A stretch of 64,000 bases of DNA from Micromonospora peucetia. Lineage in GTDB: Bacteria; Actinomycetota; Actinomycetes; Mycobacteriales; Micromonosporaceae. Shown piece by piece: positions 55,947 through 63,518 of the stretch. The notes beneath the pieces are model-generated. The model saw only the letters and a list, made by a program, of their open reading frames with translations. It ran no database searches and was not told the DNA's origin. Each line of letters opens with the position of its first letter. The stretch's first letter is position 1. The DNA is taken from assembly GCF_900091625.1 (NCBI RefSeq), contig NZ_FMIC01000002.1, forward strand, positions 3,534,001 to 3,598,000, written 5' to 3'. Made by a program: the position numbers and the translations under genes.

Positions 55947-56066
55947 CCCACGGCCCGCGCGCCCACGGCCCGCGCGCCCACGGCCCGCGCGCCCACGGCC
56001 CGCGCGCCCACGGCCCGCCCGCCCACGGCCCGCCCGCCCACGGCCCGCCCGCCCACGGCCCGCCCG
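55947..56066. repeat. Eight 15-bp tandem repeats
   Basis: Eight consecutive units of CCCACGGCCCGCGCG (first four) or CCCACGGCCCGCCCG (last four) with no interruption. The uniformity points to recent slippage. The units abut the left arm of the hairpin at 56077. Confidence 0.9.
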
Positions 56067-56076
56067 CCCGCGCGCC

Positions 56077-56149
56077 CGCGATCTTGCACTTGGTGCCCTG
56101 GCAATCAGGACAAAGGCCGTGAGTTGGGGGCCGAAAGTGCAAGATCGCG
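56077..56149. repeat. Palindromic element, second copy
   Basis: Arms CGCGATCTTGCACTT (56077-56091) and its complement (56135-56149) are identical to those at 42087-42160; the 43-base loop is different except for a TGCCCTG stretch. Confidence 0.9.
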
Positions 56150-56488
56150 GGGGCGGGCGTGGGGGCGGGTGCGGGCGGCGCTGCGGCGGGCGCGTGCGGC
56201 GGGCGCGGGCGGGTGGGGCGCGTGCGGTGGCGGGCGTGGGGACGGTGGGCGTGGGGGCGGGGCGTGGGGGTGGTGGGGGCTTTCGTGTGGAGGGTGGCGG
56301 TCCTAGAGTGAGGACGGCGACCGTGGCGGTTTGCCGGTGACCTGGCGGGAGGCGCAACCCGGCGGGTTCAGGTGCGTACGCGCGCCCGCCGGCGTCCCGC
56401 CGTGGCCCGCCGCGCACCGGTCCGGCCGGTCACCCTCGCCCAGGTCACGCATCCACGGAATCCCCCATCACCACAGGGGAGAAGCACC

Positions 56489-57496
56489 ATGGCGCGACCT
56501 ATCACGCTCTTCACCGGCCAGTGGGCCGACCTTCCGTTCGACGAGGTCTGCCGGCTCGCCTCCGGGTGGGGCTACGACGGGCTGGAGATCGCCTGCTGGG
56601 GCGACCACTTCGAGGTCGACCGGGCACTCGCGGACGACTCGTACGTCGATCGGAAGCGGGAGACCCTGGCGAAGCACAACCTGGAGGTCTTCGCGATCTC
56701 CAACCACCTGGTCGGCCAGGCCGTCTGTGACCATCCGATTGACGAGCGGCACCAGGGCATCCTGCCCGCCCGGATCTGGGGCGACGGCGAGCCCGAGGGG
56801 GTACGCCGCCGGGCCGCCGAGGAGATCAAGGACACCGCCCGGGCGGCGGCGAAGCTCGGGGTGGACACCGTCGTCGGCTTCACGGGATCGTCGATCTGGC
56901 ACACGCTGGCGATGTTCCCGCCGGTGCCGCCGTCGATGATCGAGCGGGGCTACCAGGACTTCGCCGACCGGTGGAACCCGATTCTCGACGTGTTCGACGA
57001 GATGGGGGTGCGCTTCGCCCACGAGGTGCATCCGAGTGAGATCGCGTACGACTACTGGACGACGAAGCGGACGCTGGAGGCGGTCGGGCACCGGCCGGCG
57101 TTCGGGCTCAACTGGGACCCGTCGCACTTCGTCTGGCAGGAGCTGGACCCGGTGAACTTCATCTTCGACTTCGCCGACCGGATCTACCACGTCGACTGCA
57201 AGGACGCGAAGGTACGCACCGGCGACGGGCGGCGGGGCCGGCTCGCCTCGCACCTGCCGTGGGCCGACATGCGGCGCGGCTGGGACTTCGTCTCCACCGG
57301 CCACGGCGACGTGCCCTGGGAGGACTGCTTCCGGGCGTTGAACGCGATCGGCTATGCCGGCCCGATCTCGATCGAGTGGGAGGACGCCGGGATGGATCGC
57401 CTGGTCGGCGCCCCGGAGTCGTTGCAGTTCGTCCGCCGGCTCGCCTTCGACGCCCCGGCTGCGGCGTTCGACGCCGCGTTCACCAGCAACGACTGA
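56489..57496 (+). CDS. Sugar phosphate isomerase/epimerase family TIM-barrel protein
   Basis: Protein of 335 residues of the xylose isomerase-like AP endonuclease 2 superfamily. It shows the metal-binding pattern of the group: [52 protein letters not shown] and [11 protein letters not shown], spread in that order along the barrel. Relatives isomerise or epimerise sugars, inosose or 3-keto sugars. No signal peptide, so it acts in the cytosol. The ATG at 56489 has GGGGAG at spacing 7. With the importer, dehydrogenase and the ThuA/DUF1080 protein it fits a 3-keto-sugar or inositol pathway. Confidence 0.9.
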   Translation: MARPITLFTGQWADLPFDEVCRLASGWGYDGLEIACWGDHFEVDRALADDSYVDRKRETLAKHNLEVFAISNHLVGQAVCDHPIDERHQGILPARIWGDGEPEGVRRRAAEEIKDTARAAAKLGVDTVVGFTGSSIWHTLAMFPPVPPSMIERGYQDFADRWNPILDVFDEMGVRFAHEVHPSEIAYDYWTTKRTLEAVGHRPAFGLNWDPSHFVWQELDPVNFIFDFADRIYHVDCKDAKVRTGDGRRGRLASHLPWADMRRGWDFVSTGHGDVPWEDCFRALNAIGYAGPISIEWEDAGMDRLVGAPESLQFVRRLAFDAPAAAFDAAFTSND

Positions 57497-57622
57497 CCGG
57501 TCCCTCTGGCGGGCGACGTCACCCCGGGTCGGGCCCTGGCCACGACCGGCCCGGGTATCGCGGGTGAGCGGCCCGGCCCCGGTCGCGTATGTGAGCGGCC
57601 CAGCCGGAAGGGATCACGCACA

Positions 57623-57660
57623 CGAGCGGGCCGGTAGCCCGAAGGCGACCGGCCCGCTCG
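57623..57660. terminator. Hairpin between convergent genes
   Basis: CGAGCGGGCCGGT and ACCGGCCCGCTCG are perfect 13-base complements around a 12-base loop, 9 bases beyond the stop of the minus-strand gene at 57670. Confidence 0.8.
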
Positions 57661-57669
57661 AAGGTGTGC

Positions 57670-58074
57670 TCAGAGGGTGCTGCCGTTGGTGCCCGAGCTG
57701 GACGGCTTGCTACGGGGCGTGGTGGTGGCCGACGTCGACCCGGAGGCCGGCGGCGTGCTCGACGACCCGGTGGCGCTCTTCGCGCCGATGGTGGCCGGCG
57801 TGCCGGCGAACGCGTCGTCGGCGGCGGTCATCTCCTGCTTGTGGCCGTTGCTGGTCAGCTTCTCGCCCAGCTTCGACTGGCCGATCTTGTCCTTGCCCTC
57901 GCTGTAGAGACGCGTCGCCTGGGCCTGCGCGACACCGGCCGCCTCCTGGACGGTCGGGTGGTCGAGCACCTTGCGGCCCCGGATCACCAACTCCTCGTAC
58001 TTCTCCCGACCGGCACGGGCGCCCAGGACGAATCCCGCAGCCAGCCCGCCAAGGAACATCATCTTTCCGCGCAT
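57670..58074 (-). CDS. Small membrane-anchored protein with Ser/Thr-rich tail (YtxH-like)
   Basis: Protein of 134 residues. One N-terminal membrane helix (MMFLGGLAAGFVLGARAGREKYEEL) is followed by a helical soluble region (LDHPTVQEAAGVAQAQATRLYSEGKDKIGQSKLGEKL) and a low-complexity tail of Ser, Thr, Gly and Pro. The GFVLGARAGREKYEEL start is typical of small YtxH-like actinobacterial proteins, possibly stress- or envelope-linked; no function is established. ATG at 58074 has GGAAGGAG upstream. It stands alone and converges on the isomerase gene. Confidence 0.78.
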   Translation of the reverse strand: MRGKMMFLGGLAAGFVLGARAGREKYEELVIRGRKVLDHPTVQEAAGVAQAQATRLYSEGKDKIGQSKLGEKLTSNGHKQEMTAADDAFAGTPATIGAKSATGSSSTPPASGSTSATTTPRSKPSSSGTNGSTL

Positions 58075-58345
58075 GGCGGCTCCTTCCGTACCTGACGCGC
58101 CGTCGCCCGGCGGGCTGCCCCACCGGAGGCGACCAAATCGCGCCTGCCTTCTCTGTCCGCAGCTAACTACCCATCCTGCTCTCCGCTCATACCTCCTTGT
58201 GCCGTGATGACGATTTGTCTGGTTTATTGTCGTGTGGATCAAGCGCTGGTCCCGAGGGTAACCCCCTGGACCAACACCCCCCGGAATCCTGTACTCTTGT
58301 CCCCGTCACACGGCGTAGAAAGATCGGCGCCGGATGGCGCAACGG

Positions 58346-58418
58346 TCCCCCGTAGCTCAATTGGCAGAGCAGCCGGCTGTTAACCGGCAGGTTTTTGGTT
58401 CGAGTCCAAACGGGGGAG
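58346..58418 (+). tRNA. tRNA-Asn (GTT)
   Basis: Acceptor stem TCCCCCG/CGGGGGA, D arm AGCTCAATTGGCAGAGC, anticodon stem-loop with CTGTTAA (anticodon GTT) and T arm with GGTTCGAGTCC. No CCA is encoded. A hairpin follows 12 bases later. Confidence 0.97.
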
Positions 58419-58430
58419 CTTCCACACCAG

Positions 58431-58458
58431 ATGCCCGTCGGCCCACGCCGGCGGGCAT
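58431..58458 (+). terminator. Hairpin after tRNA-Asn
   Basis: ATGCCCG and CGGGCAT arms with an inner GGC/GCC pairing, 12 bases downstream of the tRNA gene. Confidence 0.65.
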
Positions 58459-58631
58459 TCGCCGTTCCGGCCGCCGCCGTGCCGGTGTCCGTGGCCGGGG
58501 ACCACCGGGACAGCCCTCCGTCCAGGGGGCGCTGGCGAGCGGCCGGCGGGCCGCCGGGGCCGTCCTGACGGAGCTGCGTACCGGCTGAACGGAGGGCTGC
58601 CGGCCGCTGAAGATCACCTATTATCCTCGCC

Positions 58632-59585
58632 ATGCCCGCACCACTCTCGCCGCCCAACTTCGACGCCGCGGCGGCGTACCCCCAGGTCAGTCAGGTGCGC
58701 GCGGCTCTCGCGGCGCGCGACTGGCCGGCCCTGCGCGAGGTTGTCGACGGGCAGGACCCGCACGGCCAGACCTTCCTCGTCGACGATGTCGGCGAGACCC
58801 CCGACATCGAGGAGTTCCTCCGGGGAGTGCTGGCCCAGCAGCCCGACGACCGGCTCGCCGGCGCCCTGCTCGGGTCCCACCTGATCCGCGCCGGCTGGCG
58901 GATCCGCTCGGCCCGCCGCGCCGAGCACGTCAGCCGGGACCAGTTCGCCCAGTTCCACGCCCACCTGCGGCAGGCCGAGCAGGTGCTGATCGACGTCACC
59001 GCCCGACACCCGGACGACGCGGCGGCGTGGACGCAGCGGATCACCAACGCGCGGGGGTTGCAGCTCGGCCAGGCCGAGGCGCGCCGCCGCTACGACCAGC
59101 TCGCCAAGCACCACCCGCACCACCTGGCGGCCCAGGCGTCGCTGCTGCAACAGTTCTGCCCCAAGTGGAGCGGCACCTGGGAACGGGCACACGGCTTCGC
59201 CCGGGAATGCGCCGAGGCCGCCCCACCCGGCGCCCCGAACGCCGTGCTGGTGGTCGAGGCCCACCTGGAGGAGGCGCTCGACCACGACAACCTCGGCAAG
59301 GCGAGCGCCCACCTGCGCGGCGCGCACGTGCAGCGCGAGATCCACCAGGCGGCACAGCAGTCGGTCTGGCACCCCGAGTTCCGCCACGGCTGGGGCTGGG
59401 TCTGGGTGCGCAGCGTCTTCGCGATGGCCTTCTGCCTGCTCGACGAGTACCCGGCGGCGGCGCAGCAGTTCGCGGCCATGGGGCCGCTCGGCGACGAGGC
59501 GATGTTCGGCTACATCGACGGCGACTCGGCCAAGCAGTTCCAGCGGTTCCGCGACAGGGCGTACGCGAAGGGCGGGCAGTCATGA
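58632..59585 (+). CDS. TPR-like helical protein of unknown function
   Basis: Soluble protein of 317 residues, mostly helical, with pairs of helices like tetratricopeptide repeats (ALAARDWPALREVVDG, ALLGSHLIRAGWRIRSARRAEHVS, AEQVLIDVTARHPDDAAAWTQRITNARG, RYDQLAKHHPHHLAAQASLLQQF). A Trp-rich stretch, HPEFRHGWGWVWVRS, is notable near residue 250. No enzyme motif is seen. Its stop overlaps the ATG of the M16-like gene, so the two proteins are probably made together and may act together; a scaffold or substrate-binding role is a guess. Confidence 0.75.
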   Translation: MPAPLSPPNFDAAAAYPQVSQVRAALAARDWPALREVVDGQDPHGQTFLVDDVGETPDIEEFLRGVLAQQPDDRLAGALLGSHLIRAGWRIRSARRAEHVSRDQFAQFHAHLRQAEQVLIDVTARHPDDAAAWTQRITNARGLQLGQAEARRRYDQLAKHHPHHLAAQASLLQQFCPKWSGTWERAHGFARECAEAAPPGAPNAVLVVEAHLEEALDHDNLGKASAHLRGAHVQREIHQAAQQSVWHPEFRHGWGWVWVRSVFAMAFCLLDEYPAAAQQFAAMGPLGDEAMFGYIDGDSAKQFQRFRDRAYAKGGQS

Positions 59586-61276
59586 TCCAGGAACTGGACG
59601 TGGACGGGGTGCCGACGCTGCTCGCCCCCACCGGCGGGCCGATGCGCGCCGGGCTGACCTTCCGGGTCGGCACCGCCGACGAGACCCTCGCCCGCAGCGG
59701 CATCACCCACCTGCTGGAACACCTCGCGCTGGCCCCCCTCGGGCTGGCCGACTACCACGTCAACGGCGCCACCGCGCCGGTGTTCACCACGTTCCACATG
59801 CAGGGCTCCGCGCAGGACATCGCCACCTTCCTCACCTCGGTCTGCGCCAACCTGACCGAACTGCCGACCGGCCGGCTGGAGGTGGAGAAGGAGATCCTGC
59901 GCACCGAGCACAGCAGCCGGGGGATGGCCGCCACCGACGACATCCCGCTGTGGCGGCACGGCGCCCGCGACTTCGGCATCACCAGCTACCCCGAGTGGGG
60001 CCTGACCGCACTCACCGGCGACGACCTGCGGCAGTGGGCGGCCCGCTGGTTCACCCGGGAGAACGCGGTGCTCTGGATCGCCGGGAAGGCCGTGCCCGCC
60101 GGGCTACGGCTGGCACTGCCCCCGGGCGTACGGCAGCCGGTGCCGGCGGCGTCGTCGGCGTTGCCGCAGACTCCCGCGTACTTCGTCGGCGGCTCGCGGG
60201 CGGTGGTGCTGGACGCCGTCGTGCGGCGTCGGACCGCCGCGAGCGTCTTCGCCGGAGTGCTGGAGCGCGAGCTGTACCGGGCGCTGCGCCAGGACGGCGG
60301 GCTCTCCTACCAGACCACGGCGGGCTACGAGCCGCGCGGCGACGGCAACGCGACGCTGCGGGCGCTGGCCGACGCGCTGCCGGAGAAGCAGGACGCCGTG
60401 CTCGGCGGCTTCGTCGACACCCTCGCCAAGCTGCGGGTCGGTCGGATCGAACAGGCCGACCTCGACGCCGTCGTGGCGAAACGGGAGGACTTCCTCGGCA
60501 CCGCCGAGGTGGACGCGGCGCGGCTGCCGTCGTACGCCTTCAACGTGCTCACCGGCGAGCGCAACCTCACGGTCGACGAGCACCGGGCCGAGCTGAAGGT
60601 CGTCGACACCGACGACGTGCACGAGGTCGCCCGCGAGGCGCTGGCCGGCGCACTGCTGATGGTGCCCGAGGGGCACCGGGCCGACTGGGCCGGCTTCGCC
60701 GAGGCGCCCACCCGCTCGGCCGACACGGTGACCGGCACCGCCTACCGGGAGAAGGAAGGCGACGGCGAGCTGCACGTCGGCGTGGACGGGGTGAGCTGGC
60801 TCGGCCACGGCGGCCCGCTCACCGTGCGGTACGCCGAATGCGCCCTCATGCTCACCTGGCCCGACGGCGCCCGGCAGCTCATCGGCGACGATGCCATCTC
60901 GATGCGGATCGAACCGACCATGTTCGACCTGCACCCCGGCGCGATCCGGGTGGTCGATTCCCAGGTGCCGGCCGACCGGCAGGTGACCATGCCGGCCCGC
61001 GACCCGGAACGCATCCCGCAGCCACGGGCCGCGGCAGCCGGATCCGGGCGGCGGGAACCGGTGAAGCGCTCCTGGTGGGAGATCCCGCTGATGGTCGTCA
61101 GCGGTCTCGTCGCGCTGGTGATCGGCGGGGGGACCTTCCTGCTGACCCTCGGCATGTTCGTCACCGAGACCGCCGAGAGCGACAAGGGCTGGCTGTGGAG
61201 CGCCATCACGGTGGGATGGCTGCTCACTGTTATTCTCGCGTTGCCCATCGTGCTGCTACGCCGGCGACGTCGATGA
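59582..61276 (+). CDS. Membrane-anchored M16-family metallopeptidase homologue
   Basis: Protein of 564 residues. The N-terminal part has the inverted zinc motif HxxEH as HLLEH (His43, Glu46, His47) and a downstream Glu pair (VEKEIL, near residues 102-104) at about the expected place for the third ligand. A second M16 half (ASVFAGVLERELYRALRQDGGLSYQTTAGYEP) follows. After about residue 390 comes a small beta-rich domain and a C-terminal pair of membrane helices (LMVVSGLVALVIGGGTFLLTLG; AITVGWLLTVILALPIVLL) with a poly-Arg end. M16 proteins are normally soluble, so C-terminal membrane anchoring is unusual. ATG at 59582 overlaps the stop of the TPR-like gene. Confidence 0.8.
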   Translation: MIQELDVDGVPTLLAPTGGPMRAGLTFRVGTADETLARSGITHLLEHLALAPLGLADYHVNGATAPVFTTFHMQGSAQDIATFLTSVCANLTELPTGRLEVEKEILRTEHSSRGMAATDDIPLWRHGARDFGITSYPEWGLTALTGDDLRQWAARWFTRENAVLWIAGKAVPAGLRLALPPGVRQPVPAASSALPQTPAYFVGGSRAVVLDAVVRRRTAASVFAGVLERELYRALRQDGGLSYQTTAGYEPRGDGNATLRALADALPEKQDAVLGGFVDTLAKLRVGRIEQADLDAVVAKREDFLGTAEVDAARLPSYAFNVLTGERNLTVDEHRAELKVVDTDDVHEVAREALAGALLMVPEGHRADWAGFAEAPTRSADTVTGTAYREKEGDGELHVGVDGVSWLGHGGPLTVRYAECALMLTWPDGARQLIGDDAISMRIEPTMFDLHPGAIRVVDSQVPADRQVTMPARDPERIPQPRAAAAGSGRREPVKRSWWEIPLMVVSGLVALVIGGGTFLLTLGMFVTETAESDKGWLWSAITVGWLLTVILALPIVLLRRRRR

Positions 61277-61340
61277 GCGACGGCGCCGTTTCGTGCTGGC
61301 CGGTGGTACGCCGGGCGGGATAAGATCCGGCGCGGTGTTG

Positions 61341-61417
61341 GGGGCGGTAGCTCAGCCGGTTAGAGCAGGGGACTCATAATCCCTCGGTCGCGGGTTCGAG
61401 TCCCGCCCGCCCCACCA
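61341..61417 (+). tRNA. tRNA with CAT anticodon (Ile2 or elongator Met), CCA encoded
   Basis: Acceptor stem GGGGCGG/CCGCCCC, D arm AGCTCAGCCGGTTAGAGC, anticodon loop ACTCATAAT (CAT), T arm GCGGGTTCGAGTCCCGC, A73 and an encoded CCA. The variable-region GGTCGC resembles Ile2 tRNAs whose CAT is changed to lysidine, but elongator Met is not excluded. The integrase gene begins 67 bases downstream, so the 3' half is the likely attachment site. Confidence 0.93.
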
Positions 61418-61484
61418 GGCAAAACTCTAGATCCACGATCTTCCCGTGGTGCTACTCGTGGTGCGAGCGCGCTACGGTCGCCCC

Positions 61485-62756
61485 ATGGCGACGGCGAACG
61501 GGCGCGCGAAGCGTCAGCGTGGCGAGGTCGAGGAACTGCCCAGCGGCTCACTCAGGGTGAAGGTCTACGCGGGCGTCGACCCCATCACCAAGAAGCGGCA
61601 CTACCTGACCGAGACCATCCCGCCCGGCCCGACCGCCCGGAAGGAAGCCGAGAAGGCGCGTACGCGGTTCCTCGCCCAGGTGGACGACCGGCGCAACCCG
61701 CGCACCCGCGCCACCGTCGACCAGTTGCTTGACCGGTGGTTGGAAGTGCTCGACGTGGAGACGTCGACCCGGCAGGGGTACGTGAAGAAGCTGAACAAGC
61801 ACGTCCGGCCGCTGCTGGGCAAGCTGCCGGTGGGCCGGCTGGACGCCGAGACGCTGGAGTCGTTCTACGCGGTGCTGCGGAAGTGCCGGGGCCACTGTGG
61901 AGGCGGCCGGAAGGCCATCGAACATCGGAAGGTCGGGCCGCATGAGTGCACCGACAAGTGCCGGCCGCACGAGTGCAAGCCGCTGGCGCCAGCGTCGATC
62001 CGGCAGATTCACTGGATCCTGTCCGGTGCGCTGAACCGGGCCGTCCGGTGGCGCTGGATCGCGGTCAACCCGGCAGATCAAGCGGAGAAGCCGGGGATGC
62101 CTCAGCCCAACCCGCACCCACCATCGGCGCCGGAAGCGGCCCGACTGGTCACCCAGGCGTGGAAGGACCCCGACTGGGGAGCGTTTGTGTGGGTCGCTAT
62201 GACGACGGGGGCGCGACGGAGTGAGCTGTGCGCGCTGCGGTGGTCTGCCGTCGACCTGGACGCGGCTGTGCTAACCCTGCGGAGCGCCCTGTACGTGGAC
62301 GACGTGGGGAAGCTGCGTGAGAAGGACACCAAGACGCACCAGCAGCGGCGCGTAGCCCTGGACGCGGAGACGATAGAGGTGCTGCGCGACCAGCTGGCGC
62401 GCTGCGAGGAACGCGCGTCGGCTCTCGGGCTGTCGCTGGCCGCTGACGGCTACGTGTTCTCGCCGGACCCGGACGGCGGTACACCGTTAGTGCCGGACAC
62501 GGCCACCCAGCGATTCAGCCGGATGGCCGCTCGGCTCGGCATCACCACGAACCTGCACGCTCTCCGGCACTACTCGGCAACGGAGCTGATCGCGGCCGGT
62601 GTCGACATCCGGACAGTTGCGGGGCGTCTCGGTCATGGCGGCGGTGGAGCCACCACGCTTCGCGTCTATGCCGCGTGGCTTTCGGAATCAGATCAGCGAG
62701 CTGCTGCGACGCTTGCTGGCAGGATGCCGGCCCGGCCCGGCTCTAGTGGGGCCTGA
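61485..62756 (+). CDS. int: Tyrosine recombinase (site-specific integrase)
   Basis: Protein of 423 residues. An AP2-like N-terminal DNA-binding part (SGSLRVKVYAGVDPITKKRHYLTETI), a SAM-like core-binding domain with an unusual Cys/His-rich insertion (CRGHCGGGRKAIEHRKVGPHECTDKCRPHECKP), and the catalytic domain: Arg in TTGARRSELCALRW, Lys in KTHQQRRVAL, His-Arg in LHALRHYSAT, His in GRLGHGGGG and Tyr in TLRVYAAW. All catalytic residues are present, so it should be active. The insertion matches integrases of actinobacterial integrative elements. ATG at 61485 has a TACGGT box close upstream and no ribosome binding site; a leaderless mRNA is likely. Confidence 0.95.
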   Translation: MATANGRAKRQRGEVEELPSGSLRVKVYAGVDPITKKRHYLTETIPPGPTARKEAEKARTRFLAQVDDRRNPRTRATVDQLLDRWLEVLDVETSTRQGYVKKLNKHVRPLLGKLPVGRLDAETLESFYAVLRKCRGHCGGGRKAIEHRKVGPHECTDKCRPHECKPLAPASIRQIHWILSGALNRAVRWRWIAVNPADQAEKPGMPQPNPHPPSAPEAARLVTQAWKDPDWGAFVWVAMTTGARRSELCALRWSAVDLDAAVLTLRSALYVDDVGKLREKDTKTHQQRRVALDAETIEVLRDQLARCEERASALGLSLAADGYVFSPDPDGGTPLVPDTATQRFSRMAARLGITTNLHALRHYSATELIAAGVDIRTVAGRLGHGGGGATTLRVYAAWLSESDQRAAATLAGRMPARPGSSGA

Positions 62757-62921
62757 ATTTGTCGTACCCGCCCTGCATCATGTTCAACGTGAGGTCAAAT
62801 GCTGGTCATGGAGAGCTGGGCGCCACCACCCTGCAGTTGTGTTGCTGGTAGGCGGGTAGATGTTCGATGAGGCATCTGTCGAACCATACGGGGAACTGAT
62901 GACGGTCAGGAGGAGTGACGC

Positions 62922-63425
62922 ATGTTGATCAGGGTCCTCCTCTTCATATCATCGTATTCTCCGCTTTTTGCGTTACTCGCGATCCGATTCGATCAGACAT
63001 GGCTTCGCCTGGTTTGTGCTGGTCTTGCTTGTCTAGGCTTGGCGTCCTTTGTCCTTATTTTTCGCCTGGACGGCAAGAAGTCTAAGGGGGCCTATAGGAT
63101 TGTGAAGGTGACTGACGCCGGAAGTCAGGTTGCCGGCTATCTGGCGAGCTATCTGCTGCCGTTTCTTACTGTGTCGACCCCCTCGGTTAAAGACATTGTC
63201 GCTTATTCGGTTTTTCTGGGAGTGGTCTGCGCCGTATATGTGCAAACTTCATTATTGCAGATCAACCCTGTCCTGTATCTGTTTCGATGGCAAGTTTTCG
63301 AAGTGGAGGATAGTCAAGGCTTTCGTGGTTTCGTAATTAGCCGAAACAGGATTCTCTCTAACAGTGACATTCTTGCGACGAGATTTGGGGACAACGTGCT
63401 GATCGACCGGACCAAGGTCAAGTAG
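62922..63425 (+). CDS. kwaA: Four-helix membrane protein, KwaA-like (Kiwa anti-phage system)
   Basis: Protein of 167 residues with four hydrophobic segments (residues about 3-21, 27-48, 68-86 and 90-112), followed by a cytosolic tail of about 55 residues (LYLFRWQVFEVEDSQGFRGFVISRNRIL). The GYLASYLLPFLTV and INPVLYLF stretches and the partner gene with a DUF4868-like product are the reasons for calling it KwaA, the membrane sensor of the Kiwa system. The call is from memory of the family, not from a search. GGAGGAG precedes the ATG. The base composition is much less GC-rich than the chromosome, consistent with transfer. Confidence 0.62.
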   Translation: MLIRVLLFISSYSPLFALLAIRFDQTWLRLVCAGLACLGLASFVLIFRLDGKKSKGAYRIVKVTDAGSQVAGYLASYLLPFLTVSTPSVKDIVAYSVFLGVVCAVYVQTSLLQINPVLYLFRWQVFEVEDSQGFRGFVISRNRILSNSDILATRFGDNVLIDRTKVK

Positions 63426-63518
63426 GGGATCCGTGTTAGCGGTCATCGCAAACGGTGTGCGAGTAGGGTATGGTCTTTCTTCTCGTAGGCGATCCCTGAC
63501 CTGGTAGAGGTGTGCGGA

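Larger units (their letters stand above)
55879..56280. repeat. Second composite element: C-rich repeats, hairpin, G-rich tract
   Basis: The 610-base gap between the ThuA and isomerase genes holds no gene. Its left third is C-rich and includes eight 15-bp repeats, the centre is the palindrome at 56077-56149, and the right part (to about 56280) is a G-rich tract of GGGCG and GGGTG runs. The remainder up to 56488 has the leader of the isomerase gene with GGGGAG ahead of the start. Confidence 0.75.

Noticed and set aside
55947..56066. A CRISPR array
   Set aside because: The repeats are 15 bp, directly adjacent and without spacers; no cas genes are present.
55782..56306. A reading frame encoding APTAR/PPTAR peptide repeats
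   Set aside because: It is produced by the 15-bp repeat, whose period is a multiple of three; it overlaps the ThuA gene end and lacks a plausible start.
62860..62928. A 22-codon frame just before the kwaA-like gene
   Set aside because: No good ribosome binding site, no recognisable peptide, and it overlaps the kwaA-like start; it may at most be a leader.
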